A DNA stretch of 64,000 nucleotides from Petrocella atlantisensis (GCF_900538275.1 NZ_LR130778.1:744001-808000), one strand, 5' to 3'; counted from the first letter of the stretch, positions 53,651-62,750 are shown. Notes: generated by a model not told the origin, from the letters alone. Program-made: numbers and translations.

Positions 53651-53662
53651 TTATTTTATCAA

Positions 53663-54532
53663 TTATGCATATGTCTTTTTCTCAACAGGAACCCATATTT
53701 CACAAAAGCAGTCTGCATCAAGATCTTCTGAGTATAGTTCAAAATCAGTATCATCCATCATGCTATACTCTGAACCGGGAAGGAATTCCGAAAAGATTTT
53801 TCCCCATGTTGCACCTATACAGTCCCCAGTATCACCAATACATTTAAATACTGCCCATAAAGTAGGCTTTACCTCCCATAGGGTATATCCCTCCGGTACA
53901 TTATCACCACTAAATTCCATTCCAATACCATAATCAAAATGTGTACTTTCTTTTGATATTGGTGCACATGCTCCATAAATATCATAATTGCTCGCGTTTT
54001 GTTTTAAATCTTCAAAAGTTCCATTGTCACCACATTCTTTCCAAAAGTCCGGAATTTCAGTATTTCCCTCTTCTGAAATAATTTCATTTCTAAACTTTGT
54101 TACCTTCGTTAATAATTTGAATCCTTCTCGTTTTTCGATTCTGTAGTCCATAATAGTACCACCTTCCAATTTTATTTTAATTAGAAGGCGATTAAAAGAT
54201 TTTAATTTCATACCTGCACGCCTTGCCACACTCGGCGTAATAACATGGAATCTAGTGAATGCCTTTGTAAAGCTTTCGGGCGAATCATAACCATATTTTA
54301 AAGCAATATCAATTACCTTTGCATCCGATACAGACAGTTCCTGCCCAGCCATAGACAACCTTCTATTTCGAATATACTCATTAGCTGTAATACCCGTCAC
54401 CAAACTAAATGTTCTATGAAAATGATAGCTTGACATGTAGACATGCTTTGCAACATCTTCATATGTAATCGGTTCTAGTATATGTTCTTCCATATAGTCA
54501 ATTGACCTTTGCAAGTTTTGAATAAAATTCAT
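53663..54532 (-). CDS. AraC-family regulator with GyrI-like effector domain
   Basis: 289 aa. The N-terminal 110 residues are a double helix-turn-helix of AraC/SoxS type (ITYEDVAKHVYMSSYHFHRTFSLVTG, then VIDIALKYGYDSPESFTKAFTRF). The C-terminal 150 residues form a GyrI/BmrR-type small-molecule-binding domain (GYTLWEVKPTLWAVFKCIG, WGKIFSEFLPGSEY, FCEIWVPVEKK). Such proteins respond to drugs or lipophilic cations. ATG at 54532 with GGAGGTG 6 bases upstream. Part of this gene is duplicated at 52651-52707. Confidence 0.9.
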   Translation of the reverse strand: MNFIQNLQRSIDYMEEHILEPITYEDVAKHVYMSSYHFHRTFSLVTGITANEYIRNRRLSMAGQELSVSDAKVIDIALKYGYDSPESFTKAFTRFHVITPSVARRAGMKLKSFNRLLIKIKLEGGTIMDYRIEKREGFKLLTKVTKFRNEIISEEGNTEIPDFWKECGDNGTFEDLKQNASNYDIYGACAPISKESTHFDYGIGMEFSGDNVPEGYTLWEVKPTLWAVFKCIGDTGDCIGATWGKIFSEFLPGSEYSMMDDTDFELYSEDLDADCFCEIWVPVEKKTYA

Positions 54533-54622
54533 TTCTCTCACCTCCATGTACCAATAGTACTAAAATAAAACTATTATTTCCTGTCCTACCTTGCTTTCAT
54601 TTGTCTAAGCACTTTTTGTCAC

Positions 54623-54781
54623 CTATTGGTTCTTCTCAATATATAGATTAAACGCCTTAATTCCAGCTCGCATGAAATTGGCAAATAGAATTGCAAGATA
54701 AAGACCAATCCCCATAAATCCTACATATAAAACAATTGCAATTATGGGCATAAATGAAAATGGAAATCCAACACCGCTCAT
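54623..54781 (-). CDS. Small membrane protein, YIEKN family
   Basis: 52 aa, short enough to be missed by ORF callers. AGGGAG lies before the ATG. One or two hydrophobic segments (FMPIIAIVLYVGFMGIGLYLAILFA in two halves) are followed by RAGIKAFNLYIEKNQ, which closely matches the end of the 62-aa protein at 2406-2594. The gene lies between the AraC and GNAT genes on the same strand; its 3' end is duplicated at 52790. Confidence 0.6.
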   Translation of the reverse strand: MSGVGFPFSFMPIIAIVLYVGFMGIGLYLAILFANFMRAGIKAFNLYIEKNQ

Positions 54782-54841
54782 ATTCTCACTCCCTTCCGCA
54801 AATATATCATACCCAAAAACCTATGGTGCTTTTTTAGTGCT

Positions 54842-55444
54842 TTAGTTTTTGGGTTTCGTTATTTCATCCAAGAATAATATCATGAAGTACTCATCCGCAT
54901 ATGTACCATCACCATACTTAAGAGCATGCTTCTTTGTCCCATGAATCTGAAATCCTAGATTCCGGTACATCGTTACTGCTCTTTCATTTTGTGTAACAAC
55001 TTCTAACTCAAGTTGCTCAATGTTGTTGTTTTTACACCACTTTATACATTCTAACATCATTAGTCTGCCAATACCCATACCCCAATACGCTTTTCTAACC
55101 GCTATACCTAGGGCAGCTCTATGCAAGTATCGACGTTTATTCATAACTATACCGACAGAACAATTGGCTACAATCTGACCATCTAATTCCCCCACAAACA
55201 TCTGACTATGCTTATCGTCTACAAGGTTTCTAATAAATGTTGCTTCTTGTTCTAACGTGAAATCAAACTCGTCCGGTTCTCGTGCTAGAAAATGCGTCTC
55301 ACAGTCCACCGTTTTCATATAATCAATTAACGCCTGGGCATCGGTCTCTTCTGGTACCCTAATTATAAGCTGTTTGTTACCCTTTAATTCATATTTTTCT
55401 TTATAAGGTACTGATTTGCCTTCATCCAGTTCATAGTCACACAT
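54842..55444 (-). CDS. GNAT-family N-acetyltransferase
   Basis: 200 aa. Acetyl-CoA site AVRKAYWGMGIGRLMMLECI (the R/Q-x-x-G-x-G/A motif) and C-terminal QNERAVTMYRNLGFQIHGT define the fold, of the RimJ/RimL or diamine-acetyltransferase-like type. ATG at 55444 with CGGAGG upstream; the longer frame begins at 55465. It transfers acetyl to an unknown amine. Confidence 0.88.
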   Translation of the reverse strand: MCDYELDEGKSVPYKEKYELKGNKQLIIRVPEETDAQALIDYMKTVDCETHFLAREPDEFDFTLEQEATFIRNLVDDKHSQMFVGELDGQIVANCSVGIVMNKRRYLHRAALGIAVRKAYWGMGIGRLMMLECIKWCKNNNIEQLELEVVTQNERAVTMYRNLGFQIHGTKKHALKYGDGTYADEYFMILFLDEITKPKN

Positions 55445-55479
55445 AATTGATTCCTCCGTTAGCATTATCTATTACTAAA

Positions 55480-55944
55480 TCAATACCCTGATTTTTTACA
55501 GCTTAATTTATCAATTTTTATCTCAATAACGGCTACGGCATCTAAATGCTTATCTTGATATTCAAACTCTGTTCTCTTTGAATACTGTGACATTAGAATA
55601 TCTAAAGCTTCCTTTATCTCAGTCCGTTCTTCTATGATGCTTGCTTGTCCATGACCAATCACACTTATGAACTTCATGCCCCACTCACAAGCCACTTCTC
55701 CGCCGTCTACCAACTCCGTATCCACTTCAACTTCAAAACATACTCTTGGATTGGCTTTCATCATCTCTATCTTCATGCCTTCTTTTGCAGAATGTAAATA
55801 AAGACAATTGTCCTTATATCCAAAATTCATCGGTACCACATATGGCTCATTATTAACAGAAAGTCCCAATCTGCAAATGTCTGCCTTCTTTAACATCTTC
55901 TCAATCTCAATAATATCTATGACTTCTTTTTCGTTTCGTCTCAT
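55480..55944 (-). CDS. Pyridoxamine 5'-phosphate oxidase-family FMN protein
   Basis: 154 aa, split-barrel flavin-binding fold: ADICRLGLSVNNEPYVVPMNFGY, CLYLHSAKEGMKIEMMK and VCFEVEVD are the canonical Pfam segments of NimA-like or putative PPOX proteins. It may be a flavin reductase or F420-independent oxidoreductase. AAGGAG lies before the ATG. Confidence 0.85.
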   Translation of the reverse strand: MRRNEKEVIDIIEIEKMLKKADICRLGLSVNNEPYVVPMNFGYKDNCLYLHSAKEGMKIEMMKANPRVCFEVEVDTELVDGGEVACEWGMKFISVIGHGQASIIEERTEIKEALDILMSQYSKRTEFEYQDKHLDAVAVIEIKIDKLSCKKSGY

Positions 55945-56042
55945 TTTTTGATCTCCTTACATAGATTCTAACTTTACTAAATACATGATTGGTCATGTTT
56001 CTTATTTACTATATCATTTATCAAAGATGGCATCAAATTATA

Positions 56043-56879
56043 CTAAGCTTTTTTAAGATTTCTTAATATTTCTTGATAGCGTCTTGTTGCCAGCGCACTT
56101 GGCTCGCCTTTTTTACAGAAACAAAACTTGGCCAATTTTGGAACAATACGCTCAACAACGATTTGACCATCTACCATTTTGGATTCCAGTGCTTTTAAGG
56201 CTTCCAAAAACCGGTTGTCTTTTTTTGCACGGTCATAAAAAGATAATACATAAACGTAAACAAAAAGATTGTAGTTGCGGAAGGGATATTCAACCTGCAT
56301 GAACAAGGTGCCCATTCCGTAGTGACAGGGACCAATTGGTTTCCGAATTGTCCAATGTTCCAGTAAAAAGTCCACAGCCCTCTCAAGGGCTGGTTCTTGG
56401 TTGAACCCGTCCCTAAAGCGAAATGCATTCAAGACAGTCAGGGTTGGGAAAGGGTTTGAATACTCCGTTTCCGGCCCTCGCCCATAGCTAAACTTATTGC
56501 AACGCCAACCCCCATCGGTATACTGGATATCTAGAAGGTGTTGGAAAGTCTTTTGTATTCTAGCATCCCTCGCATACCCCATATGGCAGAGTACATTGGC
56601 AGCGTTAGCGGTTTGGCATGGGTATATAGAACCTGTAGGATACAACCTAAAACTTCCGTCTTCTTTCCATGTACTGAATATTAAGTCAGCACAATTTTCA
56701 AGTAGAGGGTCGTTGGGCTTTAAACCTAATTCTAGCAGATAGAGGACACAGTCTAGAGTGGAGAATGGTGATCCCTTTATAAGCCGTTTGTCCGGCGTCG
56801 TCCAGTAGTCTGCACCCTGATCATATCTATGTGACACAATCGCTTCATAATCTGATAAATATTGTTGATCTATAGGCAT
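56043..56879 (-). CDS. Alpha-alpha toroid (squalene cyclase/prenyltransferase-like) protein 2
   Basis: 278 aa. Repeated segments such as LLDIQYTDGGWRCNKFSYG (the QW-like DGGW), TWKEDGSFRLYPTG and FLLEHWTIRKPIG show the alpha-alpha barrel of terpenoid cyclases and prenyltransferases. No DXDD or zinc triad was found. It resembles the protein at 41485-42363 in length and pattern. It may bind or process cell-envelope polymers. GGAGGG lies before the ATG. Confidence 0.75.
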   Translation of the reverse strand: MPIDQQYLSDYEAIVSHRYDQGADYWTTPDKRLIKGSPFSTLDCVLYLLELGLKPNDPLLENCADLIFSTWKEDGSFRLYPTGSIYPCQTANAANVLCHMGYARDARIQKTFQHLLDIQYTDGGWRCNKFSYGRGPETEYSNPFPTLTVLNAFRFRDGFNQEPALERAVDFLLEHWTIRKPIGPCHYGMGTLFMQVEYPFRNYNLFVYVYVLSFYDRAKKDNRFLEALKALESKMVDGQIVVERIVPKLAKFCFCKKGEPSALATRRYQEILRNLKKA

Positions 56880-56918
56880 CTCTTTCCCTCCTATACATAA
56901 ACCATAAATAATAAGGTC

Positions 56919-57362
56919 CTAAAAAAACTTTTTCAGATAGACCATATCTACAAGCTGTATACCACAGTCGTACATTGGTTTGTCATAATGATCCACGAAA
57001 AAATTCTTCACCCGATGAGACAACTCAAAACCACAACTTTCATAAAATCTTATAATTTGGGGACTATCTCCGGTTCCAACATACATAATCTTACATCTAT
57101 CTTGATAATGCTCAAATAAGTATTTTATTAATCCCTTACCATAACCCTGCTTTTGACAGGATTCATATGTCGCAATATTTTTAAGCTCATATATGCCGTC
57201 TTCTTCTTGTGTTACAACACAAACACTCTTGAGATCATCATCGAACAAAGCAAACATGTCCCCACGTTCTAGATATAGATCAATCATATCCTCTTGTTCA
57301 TCTGCTAATAATAATAAATCTAAATATCTTTTTTTATTCTCTCGAATCATTTCAATTTTCAT
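56919..57362 (-). CDS. GNAT-family N-acetyltransferase
   Basis: 147 aa. The core ATYESCQKQGYGKGLIKYLFE gives the acetyl-CoA loop (Q-x-x-G-x-G/K), and IIRFYESCGFEL is the conserved C-terminal motif. The target is unknown. GAGG precedes the ATG. It sits between the toroid protein and an HD hydrolase gene on the same strand. Confidence 0.87.
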   Translation of the reverse strand: MKIEMIRENKKRYLDLLLLADEQEDMIDLYLERGDMFALFDDDLKSVCVVTQEEDGIYELKNIATYESCQKQGYGKGLIKYLFEHYQDRCKIMYVGTGDSPQIIRFYESCGFELSHRVKNFFVDHYDKPMYDCGIQLVDMVYLKKFF

Positions 57363-57418
57363 CTTCGATACCTCATAATTATACTACGCATTTTAGACAG
57401 TTTATTAGTGCTATAAAA

Positions 57419-57898
57419 TTATAGACTTTTTTTCAATTCTACCAAGGATTCTAATAAATCCTGCTCAAAAATAGTGCCTTCGCCAATTGGTATATAATAC
57501 TTTTCTGTTTCTGCAATATATTTCTGCTTAAATTGTTCGTTTGCAATGATGGCACATCTCAGATTATGTATTCTGTCTGCCAACTTTACACATAAAGCCG
57601 TTTTATTCATTTTAATATTGTCGATATATTCATTCATAACATAACCATCATACTTGGTCAATAATTTTACCGCTTTTAGTACCTTCTGATTGCTAAGATC
57701 TAGAATTTCTTCTTCCGTAGCATCCGTATCTTCCAATAAATCGTGGAACAAGGCTGTTATTATTGTCTCTTCGGATAATGCTTTACTTCTCATTAATTCA
57801 GCGACAGCAATTGGATGGGATGAATATGCCTCTCCTCCAAGTCGTATTTGTCCTTTATGTTTCTTAATAATAAACTCTTTTGCCGCATTAATATCCAC
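57419..57898 (-). CDS. SpoT/MESH1-like HD hydrolase
   Basis: 159 aa. An HD-domain protein of the RelA/SpoT hydrolase type without synthetase: HKGQIRLGGEAYSSHPIAVAE, the HD motif in ALFHDLLEDTDATEEEI and ALCVKLADRIHNLR give the Mn(II) site of (p)ppGpp hydrolases. It may be a small alarmone or nucleotide phosphohydrolase. I start it at the GTG at 57898, with AAGG 8 bases upstream, since no ATG lies near. Confidence 0.85.
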   Translation of the reverse strand: MDINAAKEFIIKKHKGQIRLGGEAYSSHPIAVAELMRSKALSEETIITALFHDLLEDTDATEEEILDLSNQKVLKAVKLLTKYDGYVMNEYIDNIKMNKTALCVKLADRIHNLRCAIIANEQFKQKYIAETEKYYIPIGEGTIFEQDLLESLVELKKSL

Positions 57899-58056
57899 TT
57901 TTATCACCTTCCTTTGAAGAAACAAATTATTTCGCTAAACTATTTATCGTCTTCAAGATACTTATTGAAAGCTCGTGTACCACCTTCAAACTTAATTGAC
58001 TGGGGTGAGTCCTTTAGTTAAAATAAACAAACCAATAAACTATAATGTACACATAG

Positions 58057-59289
58057 TGTTGGACACAGATCCTAGAAAATAAGTTATAATGAAGACTATG
58101 AGTAGACAAAGAAGAACTTGGACACCCCAGGAAAAAGCAAATATAGTATTGGAGATTTTGCGTGAGGAATCACCTCTTGCCGAAATCTCAAAAAGTATGA
58201 TATAGCTCAGCCAGTTCTGAGCCGATGGAAAACGGAATTCATAAGCAACATGCCTGCTGTCTTTGATAAGAAAGGCGAAGACGTTCAGAAAGTCAAAGAA
58301 GAATACGAGGAGGAAAAGGAGATCCTCATCAAAAGATTGGTGAACTTTCTATGGATGTCGATTATCTTAAAAAACAAGAACAGGTTTTACAACTTCGGAA
58401 AAAAGGCATTAGTTGAATTCAGTGGTTCAAAGCTGACTATTATGCGTCAATGCCAGTTACTCGGATTGCCCAGATCAACCGCTTATCATATACCGGTTCC
58501 AGTCGCACCCTCGAAACAGGAGATTGATATTAAAATGCCATCGATCGTATTCACTTTAAGGAACCCTCTTTTGGTGTGCGCAGAATCCGTAATGAGCTCC
58601 ACAAACTTGGCTACGAAATCGGAAGGCGTTTGGTAAAGCGATATATGCAGGAAATGGATATTGTTGCCTTCTATCCAGGACCAAACCTAAGTAAACGTGC
58701 AAAGCAAGCAAAAACGTATCCGTATCTATTAAGAAACTTAGCGATTAGAAAGCCGAATCAAGTCTGGTCGATTGACATTTCATACATAGGAACCCCAACG
58801 GGTTTTGTATATATAACAGCCATTATAGACTGGTATTCCAGGTTTATAGTCGGTTATTCTATCAGCAATACATTACAGGCTGAATCAGTCACTAGAGTTG
58901 TTAAAGAAGCAATCAGGAATCATGGCAAGCCTGAAATTATAAACAGTGATCAAGGTGTACAATTCACCTCAAGGGAGTACATCGAGCTTATTAAAAGCTA
59001 CGAATCCATTAAAATCAGCATGGATGGTAAAGGCCGTGCAACGGACAATATAGCCATTGAACGTTTCTTTAGATCATACAAATGGGAACGACTATACTTA
59101 ATGTATCCAGAGACGGTCTCAGAAGTAAAAACTATAACAAGGGAATACATTCAGCATTACAATTATGATCGAGGGCATCAGAGTTACAAGTATAAAACAC
59201 CGGCAGAAATCTATTACGCTACTGCTGAAAAAGCTGCATAATCAAGAAAGGAGTTCATAACTAAGATTTCTTGATTTTGTGTCTTGACA
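58057..59289 (+). mobile_element. IS3-family (IS150-like) insertion sequence, degenerate
   Basis: About 1.23 kb. The left end TGTTGGACACAGATCCTAGA and the right-end complement (TGTCAAGACACAAAATCAAG) align as imperfect terminal repeats. No clear target duplication. The right end cuts the small membrane protein gene at 59290-59399. The left flank (57926-58056) ends in a 24-codon orphan frame. Confidence 0.78.
58098..59241 (+). pseudogene. IS150-type transposase OrfA/OrfB, frameshifted
   Basis: OrfA starts MSRQRRTWTPQEKANIVLEI. A missing A in the run after EIS throws it off frame at about 58190; the downstream part continues through VFDKKGEDVQKVKEEYEEEK. OrfB frame SKLTIMRQCQLLGLPRSTAY is broken by a missing G at about 58537, then resumes as FGVRRIRNELHKLGYEIG from about 58570. 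It carries DDE residues in VWSIDISYIG, INSDQGVQFTS and IAIERFFRSYKWE to 59241. Confidence 0.85.
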
Positions 59290-59399
59290 AGCGTGCACAT
59301 TATACCTGCAGAAAAAAGAATAAATCCGAAATAAAGAAACATAAAAATTCCCCATCCAAATACCGAATTTGCAGCACCTACATCATTATATATTTCCAT
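59290..59399 (-). pseudogene. Small membrane protein truncated by IS3
   Basis: Begins with GAGGGAG and ATG and encodes MEIYNDVGAANSVFGWGIFM followed by FLYFGFILFSAGIMCTL, then runs into IS DNA. Same size class and topology as the small proteins at 2406 and 54623, but its C-terminal end is lost. Confidence 0.6.
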
Positions 59400-59414
59400 T
59401 TATTATTCTCCCTC

Positions 59415-59507
59415 TTAATAACGTCCTGCATGTTGACAACCTTTGCCATCCGTCCACTTAACAACTCCCGGCCACATACAAGGTGTATTATTTTTATTTT
59501 GTTTCAT
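59415..59507 (-). CDS. Possible 30-aa peptide
   Basis: A short frame with two cysteines, CMWPGVVKWTDGKGCQHAGRY at its end, beginning inside the last codons of the Nudix 3' half (ATG at 59507). It may be translationally coupled to that gene. The ribosome binding site is weak and no homologue is recalled, so this is only a candidate. Confidence 0.25.
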   Translation of the reverse strand: MKQNKNNTPCMWPGVVKWTDGKGCQHAGRY

Positions 59508-59755
59508 TATTTTCACTTCTAATTCTTCTTTTAACTTCTTCTAACAAAACTGGCTGAATGTCTGCATAAGTTAATCGACTAGGCATTTCATCACTGAACA
59601 TAATCTCCTCAATCTCATATTCTAGCTCACCCTTAAACGCTTCAATCTGCCCACAATATAATCTTCCATACCTTTTTCCATTAGCGCTTTCTACCGAGTA
59701 ATCACAAATTGCCTTTGGATTATGTTTGATTGCTCCAGTTTCTTCATATATTTCT
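59494..59755 (-). pseudogene. Nudix hydrolase, 3' half (split by IS110)
   Basis: Encodes EIYEETGAIKHNPKAICDYS and the rest of a Nudix protein to the stop. The 5' half lies at 61306-61486. Rejoining across the shared CT at the element edges restores the exact Nudix box codons (AAA AGA GAA ATA TAT). Confidence 0.85.
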
Positions 59756-59810
59756 TGTATGATATTTATAGAAGTAAATATCACACTTTCCTTTCTTTTT
59801 TATTCGTGAC

Positions 59811-60017
59811 TATAATACATTCAGATACTGTGGTACCTTTGATTTTTTCTGTAGCACAGACTACTTAACAGGAGTGTATTGCCGCTACCTTTATCTGAAT
59901 TGTTTATTAGCTGGATGTGCCATACATTTTGTATAGAGTACTTATCTCATTCAAGTCTACAATGATAATCGCTGGTGGACGTCATGGTATCAATAATTCG
60001 AAAGGAGATTTAATCTC
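59811..60017 (+). ncRNA. Candidate bridge RNA region of the IS110 element
   Basis: The noncoding left end holds a TATAAT (59811-59816) and about 200 bases of hairpin-rich sequence up to the recombinase start. In IS110/IS621 elements this region encodes the bridge RNA that guides insertion. I could not identify the guide loops by eye. Confidence 0.35.
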
Positions 60018-61178
60018 ATGATCTATCTTGGCATTGATATCGCCAAACTTAACCACTTCGCCGCAGCCATATCTTCTGATGGTGAAGTACTTCTCGAGCC
60101 GTTCAAATTTACGAATGACAGTGATGGCTTCCATTTGTTGCTCTCTTCAATTAGTTCCTTTAAAAAGAGTGACCTCATCATTGGTCTTGAATCAACAGCT
60201 CACTATGGCAACAACCTTATTGAATTTCTTGTATCTAGACACTTTAAGGTTTGTCTCATCAACCCACTTCAGACTTCATCTATGCGAAAAATAACATTCG
60301 CAAGACTAAGACTGATAAAGTTGATACCTTTGTTATCGCTAAAACCCTTATGATGCATGATCATCGTTTCCTCACTGTAGAAGACATTGATCTTATGCAT
60401 TTGAAGAATCTTGGACGTTTCCGTCAGAAGCTGGTTAAAACCGTACTAGGTTGAAAATTCAGCTAACTTCTTATATGGATCAGGTTTTCCCTGAACTCCA
60501 ATACTTCTTCAAATCAGGTTTGCATCAGAAAGCCTGTTATCAGCTTCTTAAAGAAGCTCCTACTCCGGATGCTATTGCCTCCATGCATATGACTCATCTT
60601 TCAGCTCTTCTTTTAAAAGCCTCCCACGGCCACTTCAAGAAAGAACATGCTAAAGCATTAAGAGTTCTTGCAAGGGAGTCTGTCGGATCCAGCGACAGGT
60701 CTTTATCTATTCAAATAACTCATGCTATCGAGCAAATCGAGTTATTAGATAGCCAGTTAAAAACTGTTGAATCGGAAATGCAATCAATTATGCTTTCACT
60801 TGATTCACTTATCATGACCATTCCAGGCATTGGATTTGTCAATGGTGGAATGATTCTTGGTGAAATTGGTAACATTAAACGCTTCTCCAATGCTAGCAAA
60901 GTTCTAGCTTATGCTGGGTTAGATCCGTCTGTTTATCAGTCTGGAAACTTTGTTGCCAAACGTACACGTATGTCAAAACGAGGATCAAAACCTTACGTTA
61001 TGCATTAATTAATGCTGCAAACAATGTTGTTCGTAACAACGACACATTTAAAGCTTATTACGATACTAAAAGAGCTGAAGGCCGAAACCACTACAACACT
61101 TTAGGTCACTGTGCCGGTAAGCTTGTCAGGGTCATCTATAAGATGCTTACTGACGAAGTCGAGTTTAATCTCGACTAA
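60018..61178 (+). pseudogene. IS110-family DEDD recombinase, frameshifted
   Basis: Starts at ATG 60018 with AGGAG upstream: MIYLGIDIAKLNHFAA gives the first Asp, LIIGLESTAHYG the Glu and KTDKVDTFVIAK the later Asp residues of the RuvC-like domain. The C-terminal Tnp20 region includes [18 protein letters not shown] and KRGSK, then [11 protein letters not shown] in another frame, ending at 61178. Single-base deletions in runs (after SSMRK near 60286, at VKTR near 60440, and after RGSK near 60986) break the frame, so the copy is likely inactive. Confidence 0.85.
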
Positions 61179-61305
61179 TTAAAACCCGAATATCATTTGA
61201 TTTTGAAAACTACCTTATAGGGAGTCTTATTAAAGTTACCCTTTTTTAAGGAATTCGATTAAAAAGAATTTCCAGCTAATTTATACTTGACTTTTCATAG
61301 CTGGT

Positions 61306-61486
61306 CTCTTTTTGCGGCTTCATCTGGCGTTTCGCCAACCTCAATATGTCCACCTGGAATTTCCCATGTGTTGCGATCCTTATGTCTTACAAATACCCAT
61401 TGTTTCTTATAAACTGCGCACATTATTACAAACGTCAGTTCATAACCATGATAATCCTGTAATTCATAAAAGTCTATTCTTAACAT
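61306..61486 (-). pseudogene. Nudix hydrolase, 5' half (split by IS110)
   Basis: ATG at 61486. YHGYELTFVIMCAVYKK leads to the Nudix box start GGHIEVGETPDEAAKR. The box is completed by EIYEETGA in the 3' half at 59494-59755, giving the GX5EX7REUXEEXGU pattern. The intact product would be about 146 aa and hydrolyse nucleoside diphosphate derivatives. Confidence 0.85.
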
Positions 61487-61576
61487 CCTTGTTACTCCTT
61501 AAATAAACTAGATTACTGAGTCTCATCTTCAGTCATACATTGAGTTTTTTGTTATTCAAAAAGTTTTCTTTAAGTC

Positions 61577-61671
61577 AACATTCCTTTCTGCGAATATCCA
61601 AAGTTGGCGACCAACGGGGGCCAACTTTGGGCCGAGCGAAGTAAGCCAAGTACTCGCTGTTGTGCGATGTT
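61577..61671. other. attC-like imperfect hairpin
   Basis: A perfect 11-bp stem CCAAAGTTGGC/GCCAACTTTGG (61598-61608, 61620-61630) is nested in GCGAATA/TACTCGC (61590-61596, 61651-61657) and outer AACAT/ATGTT (61577-61581, 61667-61671), with an asymmetric 20-base branch. It is GC-rich in an AT-rich 337-bp gap (61487-61823) and recalls integron attC sites of Treponema and Leptospira cassettes. The rest of the gap shows nothing else clear. Confidence 0.45.
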
Positions 61672-61823
61672 ATTTGCTCCTTCAGAAATTTTACGATATT
61701 TCATATCCATTTTTTTCATATTGAACTATTTTTACATTTATAAAACAGTAAAGAGCTAGCATACACATAACGTCAGTATTTGCCCGATTTGTAAAGCTTT
61801 TCAAACATGGAAAATACCACTAC

Positions 61824-62609
61824 TTATTTATTCTTATGAATGTCTTTATACATAACCTTCTCATAATTCCAATTTACATTAGGTTTAATTATATTCTTGA
61901 GAGCTTCTTTATCAGCACCTTCAGATAATAAAGCATTATAGAATACCGAGCTTCTGCACAATAATCCAACATTTCTATAAAAGCCCCACAATGAAACGTG
62001 TGAGAAATCATAATCAGATTGTTCAAATGCTATATACGGAAAATTCATAGGTATCCAAAGACCAGTTAAATCACATAAGTTATCTTTTTTATTTGACCTC
62101 GTCAGCCTTGGGTATCTATTATACTGTGTATTTGTATGCATTATTTTAGAATATGCTTCAAGTAAACCATCCAACTCATCATAACACATACCAAATACTT
62201 CAGAAGTCAATAGCCTATTTTCTGTAAATCTCCAGCTCCCATGCTCTTCAATGTGATCTGACACACAAAAATATGTAGTTGCACCGATAGGAAGTTGTAA
62301 AATACACTTTAATTTTTTATACTTAACATCTTTATAGGAATCTTCATTAAGAAACGAATCAAAGATAATACAACCTTTATTAATTCTTAAAAATATATCA
62401 TTCATTTTGGTTTTATTCTTCATATTTAAAGACACAGGAAACGAATCAATATATGTTTCTCTCTCATCATTACGTTTTATACCTGTATAGCAGAATATAG
62501 AATTCCTTTCTGAAATATAAAAGAAAGATATAGCGTCATTAATAGATAACTCACTTCCAAACCGTTCTTTTAATAAATTTATGCTATATAGTTGCATATT
62601 TTTTTTCAT
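61824..62609 (-). CDS. Uncharacterised 261-aa protein
   Basis: No family recognised. Soluble, rich in Tyr, Asn and Lys, with scattered cysteines (CILQL, CYDEL, NLCDLTGLW, LLCRSS). The first part alternates strands (FFYISERNSIFCYTGIKRND); the end is helical (ALLSEGADKEALKNIIKP). GGGAG precedes the ATG. The base composition is even more AT-rich than the core genes, which suggests acquisition. It lies with two nuclease genes on the same strand, so a defence role is possible but untested. Confidence 0.6.
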   Translation of the reverse strand: MKKNMQLYSINLLKERFGSELSINDAISFFYISERNSIFCYTGIKRNDERETYIDSFPVSLNMKNKTKMNDIFLRINKGCIIFDSFLNEDSYKDVKYKKLKCILQLPIGATTYFCVSDHIEEHGSWRFTENRLLTSEVFGMCYDELDGLLEAYSKIMHTNTQYNRYPRLTRSNKKDNLCDLTGLWIPMNFPYIAFEQSDYDFSHVSLWGFYRNVGLLCRSSVFYNALLSEGADKEALKNIIKPNVNWNYEKVMYKDIHKNK

Positions 62610-62750
62610 ATATATCTCCCATTTAGAAGCTCCAAAAATTAGTCACTGATTAATTATAGATTTCTATCAAATAACATTAAAGAAAATATTAAAGCTAATA
62701 ATATTAGCAATATATTATTATATGTAGAGAAAGATTAGACGCTTGAACTC

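Larger units (their letters stand above)
59756..61305 (+). mobile_element. IS110-family insertion sequence inside a Nudix gene
   Basis: About 1.55 kb. It has no obvious terminal inverted repeats, as expected for IS110. The host gene is continuous on both sides, and CT dinucleotides (59754-59755 and 61306-61307) border the element, matching the CT core of IS621-type integration. A 262-bp noncoding left end precedes the recombinase gene and 127 bp follow it. Confidence 0.8.

Noticed and set aside
53486-53847. Plus-strand frames after the DUF305 gene
   Set aside because: Antisense to the AraC gene and the terminator; no start signals.
59415-59507. 30-aa Cys-containing peptide as a bacteriocin
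   Set aside because: No leader, no processing or export genes beside it, and a weak ribosome binding site.
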